Source: Candidatus Villigracilis saccharophilus
GTDB taxonomy: Bacteria > Chloroflexota > Anaerolineae > Anaerolineales > Villigracilaceae
Length of the DNA stretch: 64,000 nt
Direction of reading: 5' to 3'
NCBI GenBank assembly: GCA_016709305.1
Contig: JADJNA010000048.1
Location: forward strand, 124,001-188,000
Below the pieces are notes generated by a model, which was not told the DNA's origin, did not search any database, and saw nothing but the letters and a program-made list of their open reading frames with translations. The position numbers and the translations under genes were made by a program. Below, piece after piece: positions 16,422-25,942 of this stretch (positions are counted from its first letter, which is position 1; every line of letters begins with the position of its first letter).

Positions 16422-17900
16422 ATGACAAAAACGCTTCCCGCCCGACCTGCAAACTGGTTCATTCTCTTTATCATTCTCCTCGCTTTGGGCGGATTGCTGC
16501 GCCTGCTAGACATCACCGACCCGCCCCTTGATTTTCATTCCTCGCGCCAGCTTCGCAATTCACTGGTGGCGCGTGACATTTATTATTCCATTCTGCCATC
16601 TGCGACAACCGAACAGCGCGAGCTTGCCTCTTCCTTTGCAAATTCCGTCGGGAGATATGAACCGCCCGTGATCGAATCGATCGTGGCGGTTACCTATCTT
16701 TTCACGGGCGGAGAGAACATTGCATCCGCCCGTGTTTGGGAGACTCTCTTCTGGCTTTTGGCAGGCATTGCTTTGTTTGACCTGATGCGACGGGCCATTT
16801 CACCGTGGGCGGCATTGATCGGATTGTCTTTTTACCTCATCCTGCCCTTTTCGGTGCAGGCGAGTCGGTCCTTTCAGCCTGACCCATTGATGACATCAGC
16901 ATTTGTTGTCGGAATTTATTTTCTTTATCGCTGGTCGGAAGAACAATCCTGGAAGTGGACAATTCTGGCTGGCGTATTTTTAGGATTCGCCGTGTTCGTG
17001 AAAATTGTGATCGTGTTCTTCGTTGGGGCGGCAGCGATTGCAATGGTCTTGTTCACGCTGAAAAGGGATTTTTGGAAATCAAAGCAGGTTTGGTCCATGG
17101 CATTGATCATGATCCTGCCTGCGCTGTTATTTTATGTCCTTCTTAATCAAGGCCGTTCCACGGAATATTTCTTGAGCTGGACTGTAGCATTGATCGGCCT
17201 GATTACAAGCACCGATTTTTACACCAAATGGCTGGCTTTTCTCGGGCAATTATTTGGGCTGACCATGATCTTCCTCAGCATTGCTGGCATCTTTCTTGCA
17301 ATTCCGCGTTTGAGGTGTTTGTTGGTCAGTTTATGGGTTGGTTATGTTTTATACGGTTTAACTCTGCCATTCCAGATGTACACGCACAGTTATTATCATA
17401 TTCAACTGATCCCCATCGTTGCATTGGGATTGGCCGCGGCGTTGAATCCGCTCATTGAAAGCGCGGCAGGTCAGGGCACGCTCGGACGCGCGGGTTTCAT
17501 CGCGGTGATCGTGGCGGTCATCGGATTTCAATCCTGGGTTTCGCGTTCCATTCTGGCTGAGGAAAGTTTTCGGCATGAACCCGCGTTCTGGCAGCAGGTT
17601 GGCGGAGCGATCCCCGCGGACGCAAAGGTGATCGGTCTTACTCAGGATTATGGGTTTCGGCTGATGTACTACGGCTGGCGGAAGGTGATCCTGTGGCCGT
17701 ATAGCACGGAACTGGCCGAGGTGCGAAACGGCAATGTGGATTTCTCAGATCGTTTCGATGAGTTGACCGTTGGCAGGGATTATTTTTTAGTGACAGCCTT
17801 CGGTCAGCTTGATAAACAGCCTGTGCTAAAGAAATTACTGGATGCATATCCTGTTGCGGTTGAGGGCGAGGGGTATGTGTTGTACGACCTGATTCCATGA
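16422..17900 (+). CDS. GT39/PMT-like membrane glycosyltransferase (GT-C)
   Basis: About 492 residues with some 11-12 hydrophobic helices. After helix 1, DPPLDFHSSRQLRNSLVARD is the external loop with the acidic residue typical of ArnT/PMT-like GT-C enzymes. QASRSFQPDPLM is a second conserved loop. The soluble tail has GLTQDYGFRLMYYGW. It is a clear paralogue of the protein at 20508-22019. ATG 16422 is preferred over a TTG 15 bases upstream. The stop overlaps the GT2 start (ATGA), so the two are coupled. It likely uses a polyprenyl-phosphate sugar donor outside the membrane. Confidence 0.8.
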   Translation: MTKTLPARPANWFILFIILLALGGLLRLLDITDPPLDFHSSRQLRNSLVARDIYYSILPSATTEQRELASSFANSVGRYEPPVIESIVAVTYLFTGGENIASARVWETLFWLLAGIALFDLMRRAISPWAALIGLSFYLILPFSVQASRSFQPDPLMTSAFVVGIYFLYRWSEEQSWKWTILAGVFLGFAVFVKIVIVFFVGAAAIAMVLFTLKRDFWKSKQVWSMALIMILPALLFYVLLNQGRSTEYFLSWTVALIGLITSTDFYTKWLAFLGQLFGLTMIFLSIAGIFLAIPRLRCLLVSLWVGYVLYGLTLPFQMYTHSYYHIQLIPIVALGLAAALNPLIESAAGQGTLGRAGFIAVIVAVIGFQSWVSRSILAEESFRHEPAFWQQVGGAIPADAKVIGLTQDYGFRLMYYGWRKVILWPYSTELAEVRNGNVDFSDRFDELTVGRDYFLVTAFGQLDKQPVLKKLLDAYPVAVEGEGYVLYDLIP

Positions 17901-18823
17901 AACTTGTTTCGATCATCACGCCGTCGTTTAATCAAGCTGCGTATCTTGAGCAGACCATATTATCTGTTTTAAATCAGGATTATTCGAACATTGAATATAT
18001 GGTGCTGGACGGCGCTTCAACGGATAACAGCGTTGACATCATCAGGAAGTATGAAAATAGACTGGCGTATTGGGTCTCGGAAAAAGATAGCGGTCAGGCG
18101 GATGCGATCAACAAAGGATTCGATCGCGCAAAGGGTGAAATTATCGCATGGCTGAATTCAGACGATTATTATTTGGCGGGGACAGTATCATCAGCCGTGA
18201 AAATATTTGAAGAACATCCGCATGTCGTTCTGGTTTATGGGAACATGCTGGCTGTTGACGAACACGGAAAGACCTTCAATACCTTGAATTACAAACAATT
18301 GACCCTGGAAGACCTTCTCTGCTTCCAGATCATCGGACAGCCCGCTGTTTTCATGCGCCGTTCCGCCTTGAAAGATATCAGACTTGATCCTGATCTTCAT
18401 TTTTTGTTGGATCATTACTTATGGCTCCAGATCGCCCGCCGTGGAAATATTCTGCATGTAAACGAAACCTGGGCGGCGGCACGTTATCATGCGGATGCGA
18501 AGAACCGCGCCAAAGCCGCCGAGTTTGGGCGTGAAGCCTTTCGTATTTTGGAAAAAGTAAAACAGGATGAAGGTCTTGCTCCAGTACTTGTGAAAATAAA
18601 TCGTCGTGCGCTTGCCTCGGCTCATCGCGTGGATGCGCGTTACCTGCTGGATGGCGGACAGTCCGCGGGTGCGCTCTCCGCGTGGATGCGCGCTTTATTT
18701 ATTCATCCGCCCACTGCTTTGGCGCGCTGGAATATTTTTATTTCCGCTGTTTTAAATTTGCTTGGGTTGGGGAAATTGCGGGAAAAGGTTTTGAAACAAC
18801 GCAAAATAAAGTATCAAAAGTGA
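17897..18823 (+). CDS. Glycosyltransferase family 2
   Basis: 308 residues. The GT-A motifs are SIITPSFNQAAYLEQ, VLDGASTDNSVDII and the DxD-like WLNSDDYY, with FLLDHYLWLQIARRG towards the acceptor side. The last 100 residues are less conserved and helical. It is a paralogue of the GT2 at 24489 (shared TPSFNQ, ADAINKGF/TDAINKGF and LNSDD). Translation is coupled to the GT-C gene by an ATGA overlap. Probably cytoplasmic and nucleotide-sugar dependent. Confidence 0.9.
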   Translation: MKLVSIITPSFNQAAYLEQTILSVLNQDYSNIEYMVLDGASTDNSVDIIRKYENRLAYWVSEKDSGQADAINKGFDRAKGEIIAWLNSDDYYLAGTVSSAVKIFEEHPHVVLVYGNMLAVDEHGKTFNTLNYKQLTLEDLLCFQIIGQPAVFMRRSALKDIRLDPDLHFLLDHYLWLQIARRGNILHVNETWAAARYHADAKNRAKAAEFGREAFRILEKVKQDEGLAPVLVKINRRALASAHRVDARYLLDGGQSAGALSAWMRALFIHPPTALARWNIFISAVLNLLGLGKLREKVLKQRKIKYQK

Positions 18824-18839
18824 CAGCCAAAGCCGAAGA

Positions 18840-20378
18840 TCAAGGATCGCATTGATTTTCTGAATATTCGTACACAGTCCATGAGTCGATCTCTTGCACG
18901 GCGCAGTAATGAGATCGCAAGTAGGTTGTCTGTTCATCCATGGAGTCTGTGCGAATTGGAAATTCGTACATGGGCTTTGATGAATTTGTATTGATGATCA
19001 AGCGGGGACGGTTTTGAATGACATCGTCAAAAAATTCAATGATCAATTCTTCATTTGCATAGCCTTCATGGTCAAGCGCGTACTGATACGTAAAACGGGT
19101 CGGGCTTTTGCGCTGCGAAAAATAATTAACAGAGGTTTCGGCACCCCATAATAAAACGGACTCTCCCGGGGCCGTGGCGTCTTTTATATAATTGATGACG
19201 GTTTCATGTTTGGTGAACTTTCTGTAGATGAAAAGTTGATCCATATAGTTGTAAAATGAATTCCATATAAAAAATCCTGTAACGGCTGCAGCGGCGGCAT
19301 TTCTCAAAAGAACGGGGATCTTCCACTTTGAGGTCAGTGAAATAACCGTCCAAACGGCTGCTCCCGCAAAAAGCGCAAGGACTGGGAGCATGGTCATAAA
19401 GTAGTGGGGATAGGTTTTTCTGGAGATTCCGATCAGCATTAGTTCAATGGGCAGGTTGAGCAAGCCAATAAAAAGAAGAGGCTGTATTTTGCTTATGGAA
19501 TTCCTCTTTAGTAGGATCAAAATTACTGCGCAAACGTAGCCTGCCAGCGAAATTTGGAACAGGCCTGTCCTGGTAAGTGGTTTGATACCGTTTAAGATGG
19601 AATCAAGCCGCGTTGCCAGTCCGCCACTGGTGACTGAGGCGTAAACAAAGTTGTACTCAAAGGCTGCGCTCCAAAATTCTGGAAGCGCGTCTTGAAGCCA
19701 AAAGAATCCAACCACCATCCCGCTGACTGTCAATCCGCCAAGGAAAATAAGGAATGTTTCGCGGCCCCACTGCCTGATCTGCCCCGATGTTAATTCCCGC
19801 AGGGTCAGGTAAATCATGATTGCGATCCATATCCCGATTGCGGTTTGTTTGGTGAAGAAAGCGATTGCGCCAGTTAATCCGATCAGAAAAAAATGCCAAT
19901 CTTTATTTTCAGACTTCTCTGAGTTGTATGCCAGCCAAAAGGCTGTAAATTGTAAAGGCAGGGTGTATTCAGTTGTGAAATTTCCTCCCTGCAATAAGGG
20001 AACCAACGACAAAAGCCAAAGCATTAAACTGAATACAGCTGGAAAGACCCCGAAGAACCTTTTTATGAGCTGGAATCCAAGATATGCTGCCAGGAATAGT
20101 GCGGCGAGCTCGATCAGCCAGACACCCCAGCGTGAATTATTCTCGAGCGCCAGCCCCAGCGCGTTTATATAAAAGATGACCGGCGGTTTGTGATCCCATA
20201 CATCCCGATAGGGCAGTTCGCCATTTAAGATGCGCCATCCCATGTAAAGGAATACGCCTGAATCTCTATAGGCATAAGGCATATTCAAAGGGCTCGTTGG
20301 CAGCAGAACACATAATGCCCCGCACAGAACGAGCAATTTTTCCCAGGTTTGGTCTATGATATTTCGCAATAAGCTCAT
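18840..20378 (-). CDS. GT39-like membrane glycosyltransferase (GT-C), opposite strand
   Basis: About 512 residues and many hydrophobic helices. The loop after the first helix reads YRDSGVFLYMGWRIL, then YRDVWDHKPPVIFYINALG. This acidic-plus-DHKPP signature is common in ArnT-like GT39 proteins. The soluble tail includes LLWGAETSVNYF. ATG 20378 (MSLLRNIIDQTW) fits better than the upstream TTG at 20453, although no strong ribosome site is seen. It is the only large minus-strand membrane gene inside the glycan locus, convergent with the GT2 at 17897, so it may be a separate transcription unit. Confidence 0.78.
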   Translation of the reverse strand: MSLLRNIIDQTWEKLLVLCGALCVLLPTSPLNMPYAYRDSGVFLYMGWRILNGELPYRDVWDHKPPVIFYINALGLALENNSRWGVWLIELAALFLAAYLGFQLIKRFFGVFPAVFSLMLWLLSLVPLLQGGNFTTEYTLPLQFTAFWLAYNSEKSENKDWHFFLIGLTGAIAFFTKQTAIGIWIAIMIYLTLRELTSGQIRQWGRETFLIFLGGLTVSGMVVGFFWLQDALPEFWSAAFEYNFVYASVTSGGLATRLDSILNGIKPLTRTGLFQISLAGYVCAVILILLKRNSISKIQPLLFIGLLNLPIELMLIGISRKTYPHYFMTMLPVLALFAGAAVWTVISLTSKWKIPVLLRNAAAAAVTGFFIWNSFYNYMDQLFIYRKFTKHETVINYIKDATAPGESVLLWGAETSVNYFSQRKSPTRFTYQYALDHEGYANEELIIEFFDDVIQNRPRLIINTNSSKPMYEFPIRTDSMDEQTTYLRSHYCAVQEIDSWTVYEYSENQCDP

Positions 20379-20507
20379 CTTGGTTTGGCATTTTTGAAGC
20401 AAGTTTCGGGTATTTATCCCGGTAAAACAGCTCGGTAAATATGAGTATATCAAATCTGCGCGTGAATTATCCCCCGCTATTTTTACGTTACAATTACAGC
20501 GCTTGCC

Positions 20508-22019
20508 ATGAAAGATAACCCTTCTTTTTTTGCTCCCCGCGTCGCTTGGGTCACAGCCTTGCTTGTTATTTTCATTTTTGGCTTTGCCATCCGCCTATAC
20601 GATCTTACTGACCTGCCGCTTGATTTCCACCCCACCCGCCAATTGCTTTCTGCATTAAAAGCGCGTGGAATGTATTACCAAACCCTGTCCGTTGCAGATA
20701 TCCCAGTGGAGCAGCGCGCCTTTGCCATTCAGCAATGGAGATTCCGCGCATCAGTGGAGCCTGAATTTTTTGAGCGGATCATCGCTTTCACTTACAAATT
20801 TACCGGAGAGCAGGTCTGGATCGCGCGGATTTATTCGTCCTTGTTCTGGATGATCGGCGCGGTCTTTTTATTTTTACTCGCGCGTGACATAACCTCAACA
20901 GATGGCGCGCTGGCGGCAACAGCTTTTTATCTTTTTTCCCCGTACGCCATCCTTGCCTCCCGCAGTTTTCAACCTGACCCGTTAATGGTGATGCTCATCA
21001 TCATCTTTTTATGGGCTGTGTATCAGTGGGCACAGCGGCCTGTGTCTTATTTTTATGCGATCCTTGCCGGCTTGTTCGGCGGATTTGCCATCTTTATAAA
21101 GCTTGTGGCGGCATTTTTTGTCATTGGCGGCGGCGTGGGAGCGTTGCTGGGGCGTGGATCATTGCGTGAAGCGCTAAAACAGCCCCAGGTTTACGTGATG
21201 AGCCTGCTTGGCGTCCTGCCGGGCGCTGTGTACGTGTTGTATGGCGTTTTTATCGCGGGCTATCTGGGTCGGCAATTTGGCGGCCGATTCATCCCAGCCC
21301 TTTTTCTGAGTCCATCTTATTATCTCGGCTGGATCGGAATGCTTAACCTCGTCATTGGCGGATTCGTTTTGATGACCGCCCTGCTGGGACTTTTCTTTTT
21401 GGACAGGGAAAAGCGCCGCTTCCTGCTTTCGCTTTGGGCTGGGTATGCTTTCTTTGGTATTTATTTTAACTATCATATTTCCAGCCACGATTACTATAGT
21501 CTGCCATTGATCCCCATCGTTGCCTTGTCCATTGCGCCGCTCGCGGATTGGTTCTTCGCTCAACTTGCAAAAATCGCTGTAACTCGTTTGACGCGTTTTG
21601 CTGTTATTGGTCTTCTGCTTTTAGGTTCTTTCATGTCCCTTTGGAGTACGCGTTCCCAAATGAAATCTGTTGATTATCGCTCCGACGCACAGATGTGGGC
21701 GGAGATCAGTGGGAAAATTGGCGACAAAAATAGTGTTGGATTGACTCAAGATTACGGTTCGCGGCTCGCGTACTGGGGCTGGAAGAACATCTCTTCCTGG
21801 CCCACGCATGGCGACCTGATCTACCACAATGATCTGCGCGGCGCACATGACGGGCGTGATTTTGAAAAACAATTTGAAGAACTCGCCCTAAAAAAAGAGC
21901 TCTTTTTGGTAACCGATTTTTCGGACCTGGCGCTTCAGCCATTTCTCCAGGAAAAATTGTTGGAGTACCCTGTATTCGCTAAAGGGAATGGGTATGTGAT
22001 TTACGATATCAGCCAATGA
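20508..22019 (+). CDS. GT39/PMT-like membrane glycosyltransferase (GT-C), paralogue
   Basis: 503 residues and about 11 helices. LPLDFHPTRQLLSALKARG matches the equivalent loop in the protein at 16422, as do SRSFQPDPLM and the tail GLTQDYGSRLAYWGW, so the two are duplicates. A TACAAT box lies 13 bases upstream of the ATG and there is no clear ribosome site. The start overlaps the end of nothing, so this gene probably opens a transcription unit with the next membrane gene, to which it is joined by an ATGA overlap. Probable external transferase using a lipid-linked donor. Confidence 0.8.
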   Translation: MKDNPSFFAPRVAWVTALLVIFIFGFAIRLYDLTDLPLDFHPTRQLLSALKARGMYYQTLSVADIPVEQRAFAIQQWRFRASVEPEFFERIIAFTYKFTGEQVWIARIYSSLFWMIGAVFLFLLARDITSTDGALAATAFYLFSPYAILASRSFQPDPLMVMLIIIFLWAVYQWAQRPVSYFYAILAGLFGGFAIFIKLVAAFFVIGGGVGALLGRGSLREALKQPQVYVMSLLGVLPGAVYVLYGVFIAGYLGRQFGGRFIPALFLSPSYYLGWIGMLNLVIGGFVLMTALLGLFFLDREKRRFLLSLWAGYAFFGIYFNYHISSHDYYSLPLIPIVALSIAPLADWFFAQLAKIAVTRLTRFAVIGLLLLGSFMSLWSTRSQMKSVDYRSDAQMWAEISGKIGDKNSVGLTQDYGSRLAYWGWKNISSWPTHGDLIYHNDLRGAHDGRDFEKQFEELALKKELFLVTDFSDLALQPFLQEKLLEYPVFAKGNGYVIYDISQ

Positions 22020-23548
22020 AACTGGCAGGAAATTTATTCGAGATGCAATTTGAAATAAAAAATTATAGAAAGCCGTTCTTTCATACCATCATCGGGATAT
22101 GCGCGTTCGCCATGCTTTCTGTCATGGGAGTGTATTCGTATCTTGGCATCTATTCCCGTTATATCGCCGATGATTACTGTGAAGCCGTCCGTGTGACCAG
22201 GTCTTCACCCATCAGCGCGGTGGTCGAACGATATCAGGCCGGAGATTGGCGGGCTGCCAATCGTTATTCCAATCTGCTTTTTGTTGGCTTTAGTGAATTG
22301 ATCGGCGGGAATAATATGCAGATCACGATCGTGTCCATGGTGATCATTTGGACTGTCGGTTTGGCATGGAGCGCCTATGAATTGCGGAAATTGCTTGGAA
22401 TAAACTGGACGAATTCAATGGACTGGTTCCTGGGTGCGGCTTTGGGGGTGTTCAGTCTTTTGCAGGCGCCCAATCTTTTTCAAATCATTTATTGGCGTTC
22501 CTCCATGATGACTCATTTTGCGCCTCTTGTTTTTGGTACGCTCCTCCTCGCTTTTTGGATACGGCAGGCGCGGCATTCCATAAGCCAGCCACTTTTCTGG
22601 ATGACCTATCCATTGATCTTCGTTGCCACATTTATTATTGCCGGGTTTTCCGAGCCGCCCATCACGACCATGGTCACAGGATTATCCCTGATCATGCTGG
22701 CGGTCTGGGTTTGGGGAGCAGCGCCTGTTAAACAAAGGTTCCTGGCATTGCTTGCCTGGACATTCACAGGCGCGATCCTGGGATTGATGGCGCTGGTATT
22801 TTCGCCAGCCAACGTAAACTTGGAAAAAGATGTGATTCCCGGTGTGCTCGACATACTAAGAGATTCGTTTCTTTACAGCTATATCTTTATCGCTGATTCG
22901 ATCAGGGTGTTTCCAATTCCCAGCCTTGTTTCAGCTTTGATCCCCGCGCTATTAATTTGGTTATATTTGCAAACTACCACCTTGGAATTTTCTCGAACAC
23001 AAAAACGCTTTCTATGGATGATCGTTTTTTTTGCTCCCTTTCTCATGTGGATACTCATCGCGGCTGGCTTTTCTCCCAGCGTATATGGACAGGGGTTTCC
23101 AGTGGAACGGATGCGCTTTCTTGCCCGCACCATAATGACTGTCACGATTATGCTGGAAGGCGCGCTGTTTGGGATCTTGGCTCAGGATTTTAAATTAAGA
23201 TCGGGTCGTAGTTATGTTCAATCATTTGCCGTGGTTCTGCTGCTCGTTCTCGGATTGATCTATCCTTTGAGAGCCGCTGTAACTGTTTATGAAAATAATT
23301 ATAATGAATATCGTTCCCGTGCCGCGCTATGGGATCTGCGTGACGCTTACATTATCCGTCACGCGGATCTGGGCGAAAAAGATTTGATCATCCCCGCTTT
23401 CTCAGGCGTGTATAAAATCAAGGAACTGGATCTCAACCCCGATCACTGGACAAATCGCTGCGCCGCCCAATATTATGGCGTGGATACAATTCAAGCTGTA
23501 TCTGTTCCGGATGATTATATTTTGGAATACTTAAGTGAACAAAAATAA
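22016..23548 (+). CDS. Polytopic membrane protein, DUF6056-like
   Basis: 510 residues with about 11 helices. The first external loop has IADDYCEAVRVTR, an acidic pair at the place where GT-C proteins keep their catalytic residue, and RAANRYSNLLF. This resembles the DUF6056 group of putative GT-C glycosyltransferases. The soluble C-terminal tail ends with VSVPDDYILEYL. It is joined to the upstream GT39 by ATGA and overlaps the downstream sulfotransferase start by 14 bases, so all three are likely translated together. Confidence 0.72.
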   Translation: MKLAGNLFEMQFEIKNYRKPFFHTIIGICAFAMLSVMGVYSYLGIYSRYIADDYCEAVRVTRSSPISAVVERYQAGDWRAANRYSNLLFVGFSELIGGNNMQITIVSMVIIWTVGLAWSAYELRKLLGINWTNSMDWFLGAALGVFSLLQAPNLFQIIYWRSSMMTHFAPLVFGTLLLAFWIRQARHSISQPLFWMTYPLIFVATFIIAGFSEPPITTMVTGLSLIMLAVWVWGAAPVKQRFLALLAWTFTGAILGLMALVFSPANVNLEKDVIPGVLDILRDSFLYSYIFIADSIRVFPIPSLVSALIPALLIWLYLQTTTLEFSRTQKRFLWMIVFFAPFLMWILIAAGFSPSVYGQGFPVERMRFLARTIMTVTIMLEGALFGILAQDFKLRSGRSYVQSFAVVLLLVLGLIYPLRAAVTVYENNYNEYRSRAALWDLRDAYIIRHADLGEKDLIIPAFSGVYKIKELDLNPDHWTNRCAAQYYGVDTIQAVSVPDDYILEYLSEQK

Positions 23549-24455
23549 TCCCATCCTCGTAACTGGCGCGCATCGCAGCGGCACAACCTGGGTCGGCAGG
23601 ATGCTGGCCTCCAACCCGCAGACCGCGTATATCAGCGAACCGCTTAATGTTTTGCATCGCCGCGGCGTGTACCGCGCCGCGGTGGACCGCTGGTATACAT
23701 ATATTACTGAAGAGAACGAATCCAAATATCTTCCCGCCTTTCAGGAACTCCTGGGATTTCGTTATCATCTTTTTGCAGAAATGCTCTCGTTGCGTTCCCA
23801 AAAGGATTTTCTCCGCTCGGGGCGCGACCTGGCTGTCTTTACAAAAGGGAAACTTCTCAAGCAGCGGCCGTTGCTAAAAGATCCCTTCGCGGTTTTTTCC
23901 GCGCCGTGGTTCGCCCAAAAAATGAATTGTCAGGTCGTCATCACCATCCGTCATCCTGGCGGCTTTGCAAGCAGCCTCAAACGTTTGGATTGGCCCTTTG
24001 ATTTTAATGACCTGCTCAAACAACCCATGCTCATGCGAGATCATCTTGAGAAAGACCGCGCAGAAATGGAAAATATGCGGGCTGATGACATTGTGGGACA
24101 GTCCGCGTTGCTTTGGCGGATGATCTACCGTTCGGTTCATGCTACCCGCAGCCTGTTCCCGGACTTCAAGATCGTCCGCCACGAAGACCTTTCCCTGAAT
24201 CCCGCCGCGGGGTATAAATCTCTGTATGAGTCGCTTGGTTTAACTTTTGATGATAAAGTACGTGATACGATCATTAATTCCAGCAGCTCTGAAAACCCGG
24301 CAGAGTTGTCGAAGAAAAAAGTTCATTCCGTAAAATTGGACAGCCGCGCCAACATGGATAACTGGAAAAAGCGACTGACTGCTGCAGAGATCGTTCGCAT
24401 CCGCAAAATGACCGAAGATGTATCCCATCTTTTTTACTCCGATAATGAATGGTAA
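23535..24455 (+). CDS. Sulfotransferase family protein (third, divergent copy)
   Basis: 306 residues. VTGAHRSGTTWVGRML is the phosphosulfate loop and ITIRHPGGFASSL the 3'-phosphate region. FKIVRHEDLSLNP and the central helical region resemble the Sulfotransfer_1/3 family more than the two copies at 3119 and 8489. The start is a GTG inside the previous gene. It has no signal peptide. It gives the locus three candidate sulfate-adding enzymes of two types, which may modify different positions or sugars. Confidence 0.85.
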   Translation: MNKNNPILVTGAHRSGTTWVGRMLASNPQTAYISEPLNVLHRRGVYRAAVDRWYTYITEENESKYLPAFQELLGFRYHLFAEMLSLRSQKDFLRSGRDLAVFTKGKLLKQRPLLKDPFAVFSAPWFAQKMNCQVVITIRHPGGFASSLKRLDWPFDFNDLLKQPMLMRDHLEKDRAEMENMRADDIVGQSALLWRMIYRSVHATRSLFPDFKIVRHEDLSLNPAAGYKSLYESLGLTFDDKVRDTIINSSSSENPAELSKKKVHSVKLDSRANMDNWKKRLTAAEIVRIRKMTEDVSHLFYSDNEW

Positions 24456-24488
24456 ATCCGCTTTCTGTTTGCTGATGAATGATCACTG

Positions 24489-25259
24489 ATGACTAATCTT
24501 CCCCTTGTCTCCATCATTACCCCCTCCTTTAATCAGGCGCAATACCTTGAAGCCACGATCCAGTCTGTCCTTGGGCAGGACTATCCGCGCATTGAGTACA
24601 TCATCGTGGATGTCGGTTCCACTGATGGGAGTGTGGATCTCATTAAAAAATATGAAGGTAGACTCGCCAGGTGGGTCAGTGAACAGGATAAAGGCCAGAC
24701 TGATGCGATCAATAAAGGATTCAACCGTGCCAATGGCGAGATTCTCGCGTGGTTGAATTCAGACGATACATATAATCCTGGCGCCGTCAGTGCGGCTGTG
24801 AAATTCCTGATGGATAACCCCGAGATCGCGATGGTATATGCTGACTGCGACTTCATTAATGAGCAGGGCGGCGTGATCGGTAAATTCAATTCCGCGCAGA
24901 CAGATCATCATCGTTTGCGTGAGGGCTATGTCCACATCCCGCAGCAGACCATGTTCTTCCGCGCCAAATATTGGAAGGAACTTGGCCCGCTTGACCCGTC
25001 TTTTTATTTTGCAATGGATTATGACCTGTGGACACGCATCAGTGCGCGCGCGCCAATAAAATATTTGCGGGGACAAACCTGGGCTAATTTTCGCATTCAT
25101 AATTTCGGCAAAACCAGTTCAGCGGATGACCGCTGTTGGCCTGAAATGCTCCGCGTTCATTATCGGGACGGCGGTGGTTTCTTTTCTGTGATTGTCGCAA
25201 AATATTATCTGAGAAAGATCATTGGCCCGCTATGGAAGTGGCGCATCAAACGAGCCTGA
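24489..25259 (+). CDS. Glycosyltransferase family 2
   Basis: 256 residues, a compact GT-A enzyme: SIITPSFNQAQYLE, VDVGSTDGSVDLI, the DxD-like WLNSDDTYN and FAMDYDLWTRIS with the acceptor-side Asp. It closely follows the pattern of the GT2 at 17897 but lacks its C-terminal 50 residues. It precedes the Wzz-like gene by 4 bases, so it belongs to the polymer-assembly end of the locus. Confidence 0.9.
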   Translation: MTNLPLVSIITPSFNQAQYLEATIQSVLGQDYPRIEYIIVDVGSTDGSVDLIKKYEGRLARWVSEQDKGQTDAINKGFNRANGEILAWLNSDDTYNPGAVSAAVKFLMDNPEIAMVYADCDFINEQGGVIGKFNSAQTDHHRLREGYVHIPQQTMFFRAKYWKELGPLDPSFYFAMDYDLWTRISARAPIKYLRGQTWANFRIHNFGKTSSADDRCWPEMLRVHYRDGGGFFSVIVAKYYLRKIIGPLWKWRIKRA

Positions 25260-25263
25260 ACCC

Positions 25264-25890
25264 ATGAGATACCTTTTCACACCTCCTTCCCTTGATGATT
25301 TCATCCGCTTGCTCAGAGCCTGGCGCTTTTGGATGCTCTGTGCTTTCCTGGGCGCGATTCTTGGCGCGATTGTTTATTATATTATCCCGCCACCGTTTCG
25401 TGCGCGCGCAACTGTTAATGTGGATTTCAATCTGGAACAGGCCTGGCCTCAGGATACGGACCGCCAGCAGTTTAATTATTTGGAACGTGAGGCGCGCAAG
25501 TTGGAGGAACTCGCCTGGTCAGACGATGTGATGGGACAGTTGTCGTCACAATTCGCTTTGACCGTTGCCGATCTGCGAGGCAGTTCGTTACAGCTTGGCC
25601 AGCCTGCCGAAGCGGGTTGGCATTTTTATGCGGATGACAGCGACCCGCAAATTGCCGCCTCCCTGGCTTCAATTTGGGCGCAGGCTTTCGTTGATGAGGT
25701 GCAGGATCAGGTGGATTCTGGCACGGTCAACGAATATGTCCGCCTGGAAGTTACTCAGTCACAAGACCTGCCAATGGAACGCAGCATCCCAATGAGCGGA
25801 TACTTGCTTGCAGGTTCGCTTGGCTTTCTTACAGCGGCTGTGTTTGTTACGTTGTTCATTAAACCCAGGGCGGAGTCCGACATCACTTGA
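25264..25890 (+). CDS. Wzz-like polysaccharide chain-length / co-polymerase protein
   Basis: About 208 residues. Two membrane helices flank a short external domain: FWMLCAFLGAILGAIVYYII near residue 20 and YLLAGSLGFLTAAVFVTLFI near the C-terminus. PPPFRARATVNVDF after helix 1 is typical of the Wzz N-terminal domain. It is shorter than usual Wzz and has no BY-kinase domain. ATG 25264 is chosen; the frame is open further upstream but would run into the GT2 gene. It sits directly before the ligase/polymerase gene, as expected for a Wzy-type system. Confidence 0.8.
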   Translation: MRYLFTPPSLDDFIRLLRAWRFWMLCAFLGAILGAIVYYIIPPPFRARATVNVDFNLEQAWPQDTDRQQFNYLEREARKLEELAWSDDVMGQLSSQFALTVADLRGSSLQLGQPAEAGWHFYADDSDPQIAASLASIWAQAFVDEVQDQVDSGTVNEYVRLEVTQSQDLPMERSIPMSGYLLAGSLGFLTAAVFVTLFIKPRAESDIT

Positions 25891-25942
25891 TGCGCGCGTC
25901 TATGAATATAAAACTTATGCAAAACAAAGGCATGGGAACTCC

